A DNA stretch of 41,002 nt from Nitrososphaerota archaeon (GTDB lineage: Archaea > Thermoproteota > Nitrososphaeria > Nitrososphaerales > CADDZS01): NCBI GenBank assembly GCA_021325255.1, contig JAJPHP010000018.1, positions 1 through 41,002 on the forward strand. The letters run 5' to 3'. Position numbers and translations under genes: made by a program. Each line of letters starts with the position of its first letter. The first letter of the stretch is position 1. The notes below the pieces were generated by a model that ran no database searches, was not told the DNA's origin, and saw only the letters and a list, made by a program, of their open reading frames with translations. Shown piece after piece: positions 16,409 to 23,109 of the stretch.

Positions 16409-16888
16409 TTAAGGGCAGGAAACGCTCGAACCCCCGCTTGCCAGGCTGATCGCTGCCTGAATGAGCGAGTTTGCCTGCGAGACAAGGTACTGCGTCTGCT
16501 GTGGACTGATTCTCTGGCCATCGAACTCCGCTCCCTCGAGAAGACCGATCATTTGTGACGCGAGGTGATTCCTCGGGGAGGCAAAGCAAGCTAGCTGACT
16601 GTTAAGTTGAGAGTATGTCTGGTCCCCTTGGCTGCTGCTCTCAAGCGCCGTGGTCGAGATGTTCAAAGTCGCGAGTCCGAATCGTCCAACGGGTGCGTTC
16701 AGCTACTTGTATGCTTCAGCCAGCGAGACGGGGTCGTTTCCCGCCCTTACCGGAATCCCAAGTGACTTTGCACTTTTTGCGAGCTCAGCCTCTCCTACAT
16801 ACAAGGATGATACTTTGCGAATGAGTTCCTTAATCGCCTCTCTGTAGAGGTCGTAATTACGGACAAGCTTTGCATTGGAGGACGTCAT
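16409..16888 (-). pseudogene. Unknown protein of the phosphate block, interrupted by an in-frame TAG
   Basis: Starting at the ATG at 16888 the frame encodes 61 residues, meets TAG at 16705-16703 (codon 62), then continues open in the same frame to 16409, giving 159 residues in all. Before the stop it has helical, charged sequence (NYDLYREAIKELIRKVSS, then GEAELAKSAKSLGIPV); after it, polar helical sequence (LNAPVGRFGLATLNISTT, ISPQQTQYLVSQANSLIQAA). The codon could have been CAG, GAG or AAG. No family is recognised and I see no signal peptide. The shared AT-rich element lies 87-95 nt upstream, and the position between pstS and the phosphoesterase suggests phosphate control. It may be a decayed gene, an assembly error or readthrough. 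Confidence 0.55.
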
Positions 16889-16974
16889 GCTCTCAGCGTC
16901 GATTGAAAGACTGCCTCCTCGTCACAACTCTCAAGGGGGTTGGGAGGAAGTTCCGACGCTTAACTGCACTGTCA

Positions 16975-16997
16975 ATAGAATATTGTCAACAATATAG
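16975..16997. promoter_or_regulatory. Divergent promoter region with paired Pho-like half-sites
   Basis: ATAGAATATTGT-ca-ACAATATAGTTCTAT. The right arm is the exact inverse of the left arm except for a 3-nt insertion (AGT). It lies between the interrupted gene (minus) and the zinc-finger gene (plus), and could serve both directions. Confidence 0.55.
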
Positions 16998-17200
16998 TTC
17001 TATAGCGTCGCCACGTTATATTGTGAAAGGACTTATCTGTTAGGAGCGCATTTTCTTCACAACAGCGCTCGAGGGAATGAACACACTTCCATACGGCACT
17101 CAAAATACCGAGAATGGACTCTGCGCCGACCGAATCGATCCACCATTCTCGCCTCCGGATGCAGGATTCTTGCGAACCCTCCAATAGGAGGATTTTCAAA
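16998..17200. other. Leader region before the zinc-finger gene
   Basis: In-frame sequence from ATG 17114 reads on into the zinc-finger ORF, but the strong ribosome-binding site AGGAGG at 17186-17191 sits 9 nt before GTG 17201, so this stretch is better taken as an untranslated leader. Confidence 0.5.
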
Positions 17201-17329
17201 GTGGAACAACGAGTCCAACTCAAGAGATGTGAGACCTGTTTGCATTTTGTCAGATACCTTAGAGAGAGCGATGCTTGCCTCGAAGAGTATGAGGTTCATC
17301 TTGCTGAGTATCACGGGCTAAACAGATAG
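17201..17329 (+). CDS. Very small zinc-finger-like protein
   Basis: 42 residues from GTG 17201, chosen because AGGAGG lies 9 nt upstream; this is one of the clearest ribosome-binding sites in the window. The sequence contains CETC, then after about 20 residues HLAEYH, a C-x2-C...H-x4-H arrangement close to a single C2H2 zinc finger (the whole protein is little more than the finger). Small C2H2 proteins are common in archaea and often bind DNA or protein. The stop is 11 bp before the PadR-like regulator gene, so the two are cotranscribed. Confidence 0.6.
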   Translation: MEQRVQLKRCETCLHFVRYLRESDACLEEYEVHLAEYHGLNR

Positions 17330-17340
17330 GGTGGTCGTAA

Positions 17341-17727
17341 GTGAACGAACATTCAATCGGATTAAGCAGACCTGCACACCCACATCATCGTCGAATTGGA
17401 CTTTCCAACCGGCTAGCTGAAGCGGAAGTGCTTCACCTGCTTAACTTTGGGCCAAAGGATGCGGGCAAACTGCTTTGCGATCTGAGGATGGTTTTCGGTT
17501 GTTCCATCAGCCCTGAAGAATTGCACACCCTTCTTGTCGGAATGGAATCTGGTGGTTTGATTCAAAGATTGAATGGCGCAGGCGAATCGGGAACAGGAAG
17601 CCAAGTCTCTGAGCTTTATTGTGCGACCTGCGATGGCATAAGACTGTTCGAATCTGCCGTAGAGGAGCTGACACACATTACGCTCACAATGCGGCTAAGA
17701 CTCAGCCAAGAACTCGTGCGCGCATGA
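17341..17727 (+). CDS. PadR-like winged-helix transcriptional regulator
   Basis: 128 residues from GTG 17341, with GGTGGT 6 nt upstream. After a ~22-residue polar, His-rich N-terminus comes a winged helix: helix 1 (RLAEAEVLHLLNFGPK), helix 2 (AGKLLCDLRMVFG), recognition helix (SPEELHTLLVGMESGGLI) and wing (QRLNGAGESGTGSQVSELYCATCDG), then a C-terminal dimerisation helix (AVEELTHITLTMRLRLSQ). The layout is that of short PadR proteins, which are usually repressors. Coupled to a zinc-finger gene and placed opposite the interrupted gene between two Pho-like sites, it is a reasonable candidate for the local regulator; that is inference. Confidence 0.75.
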   Translation: MNEHSIGLSRPAHPHHRRIGLSNRLAEAEVLHLLNFGPKDAGKLLCDLRMVFGCSISPEELHTLLVGMESGGLIQRLNGAGESGTGSQVSELYCATCDGIRLFESAVEELTHITLTMRLRLSQELVRA

Positions 17728-17734
17728 GTCATAT

Positions 17735-17753
17735 TGCCCTAATTTTAGGGGCA
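17735..17753 (+). terminator. Hairpin after the PadR-like gene
   Basis: TGCCCTAA-tt-TTAGGGGCA, an 8-bp stem with one bulge, starting 7 bp after the stop codon. No U-tract. Confidence 0.45.
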
Positions 17754-18003
17754 GCCATTGGAAAGAGGTAGATTCTTTCTCTCGTTCTTTCCGGTCATTC
17801 AAATCTTGATTACTTGGGCATAGCCAAGAGATGTCCCTCTCAATTCTCGTTTGATCGACAAAGCGCTGCAACACTCTCTCTCCGCACTCAATCGATGTCT
17901 AATCATAGAACGAAACGCAACATCGTACTTGCCTATTCAAAACCGCTTCTCGAGGAGTCGGGTGACACGGTGCAATAATTAGGTCACTAGAACCCTATAT
18001 CTT

Positions 18004-18022
18004 CCAATATATTCTATACTGG
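18004..18022 (+). promoter_or_regulatory. Candidate Pho element and promoter of the phosphoesterase gene
   Basis: CCAATATATTCTATACTGG, nearly palindromic about TTC, contains ATATATTCTAT (18007-18017) in direct orientation 43-53 nt before the ATG at 18060. The rest of the gap (17754-18003) shows no gene. Confidence 0.62.
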
Positions 18023-18059
18023 AAAGCTACTAATCAGAAACGTTTTCTCGCTGCAAACC

Positions 18060-19571
18060 ATGTTAAACAAGAAATATCTATCCATAACGGCACTTGCACT
18101 TGTTCTAACATTCACAGTGATATTCAGCATATCCACAGCAGCATCGACATCCGAAGACGCCACAATGGCACCAATACAGCACGTCGTCGTCATCTTCCAA
18201 GAAAATGTCTCATTCGACCACTACTTCGCAACCTACCCAATTGCAACTAATCCACCCGGCGAGCCTCAATTCATTGCAGCAAAGAACACTCCAACAGTGA
18301 ACGGACTTACCGGAAGTCTCCTGACAAACAACCCAAATTTGGTCAATCCATTCCGATTGGACAGAACACAAGCAATCACTTGCGACCAGGATCATGAGTA
18401 CCTTGCCGAGCAGCAGGCCTACGACAGCGGCGCTCTCGACAAGTTCGTGCAATCCACGGGGGCAACCTACGGCAGTTGCAATCCAAATCAAGTAATGGGT
18501 TACTACGACGGCAATACGGTCACCGCACTCTGGGAGTACGCGCAGAACTTTGCAATGAGCGACAACTCTTACGGCACAACTTTCGGTCCTTCGACTCCAG
18601 GAGCTCTCAATCTGGCAGCAGGCCAAACTAGTGGGGCAACACCGTACAACCTTCCAGGCGTCGTAGTCAATGGCGTAGTGATAAGCGACACAGATCCAGC
18701 TTACGATGATTGCTCAGCGGGCTCGACACTCTCCATGAGCGGTACAAACATCGGAGATCTTCTCAATGCAAAAGACATCACCTGGGGCTGGTTTGAAGGC
18801 GGATTTGCTCCTACGAGCAGAACCTCAACCGGTGCTGCAGTATGCGGCTCCTCGCACGTAAATGTCGGCGGAGCCACCGTAAGCGACTACAGCGCTCACC
18901 ATGAACCGTTCCAGTACTATGCTTCCACTGCCAACCCTCACCACCTTCCTCCTACCTCCATAGCGATGATTGGACACACCGATCGGGCAAATCACCAGTA
19001 CGACCTCTCAAACTTCTGGCAGGCTCTCAACGCCGGTAACATGCCCGCCGTGAGCTTCCTCAAAGTTCCAAAATACCAGGATGGACACGCTGGCTACTCC
19101 GCCCCGCTGGATGAGCAGACATTCCTCGTGAACACAATAAACGCGATCGAGAAATCGGAATACTGGCAGAGCACAGCCATAGTCATATCCTACGACGATT
19201 CAGACGGCTGGTACGACCACGTGATGCCTCCGATCCTGAGTAACTCTAACGACCCATCCAACGATGCCGTTTTCGGAGCAGCACTTTGCGGCGTACCTGC
19301 GCAAGGCGTGCCAAACGATCGATGCGGACTCGGACCAAGACTTCCCTTGCTTGTAATCTCACCGTGGGCAAAGTCAAACTTCGTCGACAACACTCTCACC
19401 GACCAGACATCGATTACGCGGTTTATTGAGGGCAACTGGGGGCTCGGAAGAATTGGTGGGACTTCCTTCGACGCCAGCGCTGGGACCTTGATAAATATGT
19501 TCAACTTCGCCGAAGGTCCGCGAACGCACCCGATCTTTCTGGATCCAAGTACCGGCTTGCCAGTTCACTGA
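18060..19571 (+). CDS. Secreted phospholipase C / acid phosphatase (phosphoesterase family PF04185)
   Basis: 503 residues. A signal peptide (about 1-28, hydrophobic ITALALVLTFTVIFSIS, then AAST) indicates export. The mature part is a phosphoesterase of the phospholipase C/AcpA family: VVVIFQENVSFDHYFATYP at 42-60 is the first catalytic motif (ENxSFDxYF), MSDNSYGTTFGPSTPGALNLAAGQ is the central motif, and ISYDDSDGWYDHVMPP near 378-393 supplies metal ligands. PRLPLLVISPWAKSNFVDN closes the active site. These enzymes hydrolyse phosphodiesters or monoesters outside the cell, releasing phosphate. With pstSCAB next door and the shared promoter element, phosphate scavenging under starvation is a well-supported inference. 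Substrate range is unknown. Confidence 0.93.
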   Translation: MLNKKYLSITALALVLTFTVIFSISTAASTSEDATMAPIQHVVVIFQENVSFDHYFATYPIATNPPGEPQFIAAKNTPTVNGLTGSLLTNNPNLVNPFRLDRTQAITCDQDHEYLAEQQAYDSGALDKFVQSTGATYGSCNPNQVMGYYDGNTVTALWEYAQNFAMSDNSYGTTFGPSTPGALNLAAGQTSGATPYNLPGVVVNGVVISDTDPAYDDCSAGSTLSMSGTNIGDLLNAKDITWGWFEGGFAPTSRTSTGAAVCGSSHVNVGGATVSDYSAHHEPFQYYASTANPHHLPPTSIAMIGHTDRANHQYDLSNFWQALNAGNMPAVSFLKVPKYQDGHAGYSAPLDEQTFLVNTINAIEKSEYWQSTAIVISYDDSDGWYDHVMPPILSNSNDPSNDAVFGAALCGVPAQGVPNDRCGLGPRLPLLVISPWAKSNFVDNTLTDQTSITRFIEGNWGLGRIGGTSFDASAGTLINMFNFAEGPRTHPIFLDPSTGLPVH

Positions 19572-19780
19572 GGTCAAGTCAAATTGGAGCATTGCATAGG
19601 ATTAAGTAGCACGAACAACAGTTCACAAGGCAAACCCGCTCTTTCCCGAATCGAAGAGGAAAGATGTGGGCCCGCCACTTTTTCTTTTTCACACTACACA
19701 GACTTCGCGTCCCAAAGTCCTCAGTCTTTCGGTCGTCAACATTCATTATTCCGTTTGACTTTGCACTCGCTTATCTGGGT
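19572..19780. other. Intergenic, no gene seen
   Basis: Downstream region of the phosphoesterase gene. Overlapping open frames near 19584-19912 on the plus strand look like noise. Confidence 0.5.
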
Positions 19781-19963
19781 TCAATCAATTATCTCGTAGT
19801 CTGCCAGTTTGTCTTCTGCAATGCAGAGTGGACAATCCTCGTACTGCGAGGGGTTATACGTTATATTCACACCCGGGTGCCTAGAGCACGTCTTTTCCTT
19901 CTTGTTGTTTGATCTACTTTTAATTCTCGCTTTGCTCTTCCTTCGCTGGCACTCAGTTTGCAT
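19781..19963 (-). CDS. Small probable zinc-binding protein
   Basis: 60 residues. A very basic N-terminal half (RRKSKARIKSRSNNKKEK) is followed by CSRHPG, about 15 residues, then CPLC, a compact C-x2-H...C-x2-C arrangement of zinc-ribbon type. The C-terminus is acidic. It resembles the C-x2-HP...C-x2-C pattern of the 66-residue protein at 26992-27192. No exact family is known to me. The competing minus-strand frame 19867-20109 has no such features. It stands alone between the phosphoesterase and stress-protein genes. Confidence 0.5.
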   Translation of the reverse strand: MQTECQRRKSKARIKSRSNNKKEKTCSRHPGVNITYNPSQYEDCPLCIAEDKLADYEIID

Positions 19964-20218
19964 CTTGTGTCGCTCATTTTATGCATCGAGGGTGAATTTA
20001 ATCCTGTAAGGCGATTCTCAAAAGTGATAACACCGCCGACGGAGAGAGAGGGAGGGCTATATCTGCGCACACCCGCCCTCGAACAAACAAAATGAGCGGA
20101 ACAAACCACAGCGATAATGTCTCTTACACGCCCTCTCTTGGTCAGCCGTGCGGGAAAAGACGTATTTCTTTGACTTTCGCAGAATGTCTTAGCATTTTCT
20201 TGAGATGACCGATCATTC
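19964..20218. other. Intergenic upstream of the stress-protein gene
   Basis: No further gene seen. A GAGAGAGAGGGAGGG purine run lies near 20041-20055. Confidence 0.4.
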
Positions 20219-21109
20219 TTGAGTTTCGAAGGCTTTCGCTCAATCCTCGCTGCATTTGACGGCTCTCAGAATTCCGTTCAGGCCTGCGAGGTTGCAGCCA
20301 TGCTTGCTAAAGAGTATGGTTCAAAGCTAGTCGTGACGTATGCCATTCCTCCAATCAATATCTATTCCGCGCCGCTGAGGAGCGAGTACTACTCCACAAT
20401 GGATTCGAGCGCAGCCAAGGAGGTCCAAAAGGGGCTTGCTCTGTGTTCAAAGCTAGGAGTGGATGCAAAGAGCGCTGTGTTGCACGCGCGAACCTCTATT
20501 GTATCATCGATCGCAGATTGCGCAACTGATAATGGATGCGACCTGATTGTCGCTGGGACAAGGGGACTGGGAGGATTTCGCAAGATGCTTGTCGGAAGTG
20601 TCTCAAGCGGCCTCGTTTCCCGCGCTCCGTCTCCTGTGCTAGTCGTCAGGCAAAAAGAAGGAAAGTCCTGGAACCCTACGATAAGACACATTCTGGTAGC
20701 TACGGACGGCTCGAAGAGTGCGACAAGGGCTGTTGCTATATCTGCGAACCTTGCAAAGACACTTGCAGCGGACCTGACTGCACTTCACGTTGTCCACCTT
20801 TCTCCTTTCATTTATTCCGCGGTCGATGCCCCGATCGATGAAATTGAGGAGGAAGCACGAAGGGAAGGGGAGAAAGCGGTCAAAGAAGCTGCGACTCTTG
20901 CAGAGGACGTGGGCGTCAAGACAACCCGGAAGATCCTCGCGGACACTCAACCTCCCGTCCCAGCAATCACGACCTACGCAAGAAAGAACGACGTTGACCT
21001 GATAGTTCTTGGGACAAGGGGACTCGGCGGCTTCAAGAAGCTCGTATTGGGAAGCGTCGCAAGCGGCGTCCTCAACTACGCACACTGCTCGGTGCTTGTC
21101 ACGAGGTAG
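20219..21109 (+). CDS. Tandem universal stress protein (two UspA domains)
   Basis: 296 residues with two UspA domains, about 5-142 and 153-296. Each starts with a strand and the DGS motif (SILAAFDGSQNS, HILVATDGSKSA) and ends with the ATP-binding motif G-x2-G-x9-G-S (GTRGLGGFRKMLVGSVSSG and GTRGLGGFKKLVLGSVASG) and a closing VLVxR strand. Complete ATP-binding motifs in both halves suggest ATP-binding Usps. The start is TTG at 20219: an in-frame stop lies 18 bp upstream and the first strand begins at residue 7, so no ATG is available. Usps respond to starvation and other stress; the specific role here is unknown. Confidence 0.95.
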   Translation: MSFEGFRSILAAFDGSQNSVQACEVAAMLAKEYGSKLVVTYAIPPINIYSAPLRSEYYSTMDSSAAKEVQKGLALCSKLGVDAKSAVLHARTSIVSSIADCATDNGCDLIVAGTRGLGGFRKMLVGSVSSGLVSRAPSPVLVVRQKEGKSWNPTIRHILVATDGSKSATRAVAISANLAKTLAADLTALHVVHLSPFIYSAVDAPIDEIEEEARREGEKAVKEAATLAEDVGVKTTRKILADTQPPVPAITTYARKNDVDLIVLGTRGLGGFKKLVLGSVASGVLNYAHCSVLVTR

Positions 21110-21217
21110 ACCGCGAAATCTAGATTTGCTTCGAGCTGCTTGGAAGTACGTCGGCTATTGCTTTTTGCTCTAATTGAATAAGGGATACCCTTCGGGAGAA
21201 GCTTGAAGATCAAAAAT

Positions 21218-21691
21218 ATGGGCTCAAGTAGGTTGCCTGAAGGCAAAATTCCTACAGAGACACTTGCCCCAATTCTCAGACTCATCTCTAAGCGAGAGAT
21301 GATGGTGTCGACGAGGATTGGAATGGATGCGGGAATCACGAAATCCCACGGGAAGTATCTCGTCTTTTCCTCAGGTATTGCAGTAGGGAACCCGGAAGAA
21401 GCGGATCTGGAGAAGGACCTGGTACACTCACTAGCAAAAAGGATCACGAGACAAGGCGTCAAGCCGGACGTGCTTTGTCCGGTAATACTCTTTCCACCCG
21501 GTTCAAAAGCAAAACAGGTAAGGGCCGTGCTCTTGAAGGTAAGCAAAGCCGCTGATAACCTAGACATCACAGTAACAAAGGGCCACACAGAAGTAACTCC
21601 CGGGCTGCGCAAGTTGACGTTGATTCTGACGATGTATGGTTCGGGCAACAGGCTCTCGCTAGTTCGAGGTTCCACTCATTCATCACGCTGA
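21218..21691 (+). CDS. Truncated AIR-synthase-related (PurM/HypE N-domain-like) protein
   Basis: 157 residues from ATG 21218 (TTG 21203 is an alternative). The sequence follows the N-terminal half of AIR-synthase-related proteins: EGKIPTETLAPIL, then a degenerate nucleotide site RIGMDAGI, a strand KYLVFSSGIAV, VKPDVLCPVILFPPGS, the helix QVRAVLLKVSKAAD and TKGHTEVTPGLRKL. The last element is strongly like the GGHTEVTPG of HypE-type enzymes. The family is normally ~330 residues with a second AIRS_C domain; here the frame stops right after the first domain and I cannot find the second one in any downstream frame. It is either a degraded remnant or a stand-alone half-domain. Confidence 0.65.
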   Translation: MGSSRLPEGKIPTETLAPILRLISKREMMVSTRIGMDAGITKSHGKYLVFSSGIAVGNPEEADLEKDLVHSLAKRITRQGVKPDVLCPVILFPPGSKAKQVRAVLLKVSKAADNLDITVTKGHTEVTPGLRKLTLILTMYGSGNRLSLVRGSTHSSR

Positions 21692-22285
21692 TTTGACCTT
21701 CCGTGCCTCATGGCAATTGCAAGGCAGGTAGGGCGATCATTACCATCTGTGAAGATCATCTTCGGTGTTTAAATCGCATCTAACACCTGAAATCATTCTG
21801 CGAAGTAATTCGCAGGCCAGAATGACAACTTTGTAGGATGCCTTTCATGCACTCGTCTCTTGCCGTTAGTAGGCGCAATGCTGCGAGGTGTGAAAATGCC
21901 GTTCGCACGCTTTTCCAGTGCTCAATTCTTTGCAACCAGTTTATTGATTGACACTCAAAGTTTCAGGGTGAGGATGACAAAGACGGATTAATGGAGATTC
22001 AATCTGAAAATCTGGAGCTGGAGATTTCACCATCGGCATTCTAGAAAGACCACAGCGGGAGAAAAGACTACAACGAGTTTTGAAATGAGAAAGGTGAAAG
22101 CTGAATTAACTTTTCTGATGAAATGACAACCCACCGAGGTCGAGTAAGGAGTGTTTCGAACACACTAGATCAGGATTTGCTAAGATGGAACCGAGTGGAA
22201 CTATGCCGCACGCATTCAATCCTTGCATGGTGAACGAGATGGAGGCCTGGAAAATCTTTCGCCAAATTCTTTTCGTAGATAGGAG
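21692..22285. other. Long intergenic region, no gene seen
   Basis: About 590 bp. I looked for the missing AIRS C-terminal domain and for membrane helices of a CDF transporter that would complete the next gene, and found neither. Short AT/GC-mixed sequence with no clear repeats. Confidence 0.5.
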
Positions 22286-23077
22286 TTGAAAACAAACCGT
22301 TTGCCAATTCCAATAGTTGAACCCTCTGAGAGGGAAGCGTTAAGGCAGATCAAGCGCCGCGTCGAATCCCTCAAGGAGGTGAAACAATGCCTAGGCGTGC
22401 GCATGTCCTTCACCAGAAAGAAACCTCACGTACATCTTGATGTCCGGCTCAAGGGAAACCCTAGCTACGAAGAAACGCACAAAATCTGTTCTACCATCGA
22501 AGACGAGGTGAGAAGCATAGTCCCGAACGCTAGGATCGGCATCCGGTCCGGGCCAAGCGGCATACTTCACCCTAGGGACATTTGGTCGCTCATAAAGAGT
22601 ATTGCTGAAGAGGAATCGGGATCAAGAGGAGCCCACAACATACACTTTCAGAATATAGGCGGAAGGCTAGGCGTGGACTTCCACCTTGAAGTGAGCGCTG
22701 GAATGACGGTAGAGCAAGCTCATGAAGTCTCCAAGCGAATAGAGAAGAAGCTAAAGGAAGCCAACCTCGGAATCTCAGAAGTTGTGATCCATGAAGAGTC
22801 TGTTTCTGAGCTCATTTCGAGTGAGCGTTCGGGTCACGGAACTGAGATTAGATGGTATGTCGAGCATGTTGTAAAGAGATTTCCTGACCTCAAGCTGACG
22901 CGGCCGCCAACAATCAGGCAGATCGGGAACCGATTTCACGTCATACTCAAAGTGGCCTTCATGCCAGGAACGAAAATGGAAAGGGCAACCGAAATTACTT
23001 CTAGTTTAGACGCGGCAATCAAACATGGGTATCCAGCGGTCTCGCGGGTAGACATCACTCTCGCGCCTGCTCATTGA
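22286..23077 (+). CDS. Orphan triple-repeat protein of CDF-transporter cytosolic domains
   Basis: 263 residues with no membrane helix. Three repeats of the cation-efflux C-terminal (ZT_dimer-like, ferredoxin-like) fold lie at about 15-90, 95-172 and 185-263. The middle one is the clearest: AHNIHFQNIGGRLGVDFHLEVSAG is split over strands 1-2, TVEQAHEVSKRIEKKLKEAN is the helix, and SEVVIHEE is the last strand. The outer two follow the same order (PHVHLDVRLKG..SYEETHKICSTIEDE; NRFHVILKVAF..MERATEITSSLD). In CDF transporters this domain binds metal and controls transport; here the transporter part is missing. The start is TTG 22286 (GAG directly upstream) or TTG 22301. The gene ends 32 bp before the MgtA-type ATPase, suggesting an operon. 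Confidence 0.78.
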   Translation: MKTNRLPIPIVEPSEREALRQIKRRVESLKEVKQCLGVRMSFTRKKPHVHLDVRLKGNPSYEETHKICSTIEDEVRSIVPNARIGIRSGPSGILHPRDIWSLIKSIAEEESGSRGAHNIHFQNIGGRLGVDFHLEVSAGMTVEQAHEVSKRIEKKLKEANLGISEVVIHEESVSELISSERSGHGTEIRWYVEHVVKRFPDLKLTRPPTIRQIGNRFHVILKVAFMPGTKMERATEITSSLDAAIKHGYPAVSRVDITLAPAH

Positions 23078-23109
23078 GAATTTCTTGGTAATTATCAGGT
23101 CTCGTCTCC

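Noticed and set aside
16370..16450. tRNA-like GGGTTCGAG sequence
   Set aside because: No acceptor stem or anticodon arm can be drawn around it; part of it lies in the interrupted gene.
2423..16705. General reassignment of TAG (for example to pyrrolysine) as the explanation of both interrupted genes
   Set aside because: At least nine genes in the window end in TAG at the length expected for their family, so TAG is a normal stop here; only site-specific recoding or mutation remains possible.
19867..20109. Minus-strand 80-codon frame overlapping the small zinc protein
   Set aside because: It lacks domain features, whereas the overlapping 60-codon frame has a CxxH...CxxC pattern.
21116..21127. 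Palindrome AAATCTAGATTT after the stress-protein gene
   Set aside because: A single 12-bp palindrome with no second copy and no T-run; too little to call an operator or terminator.
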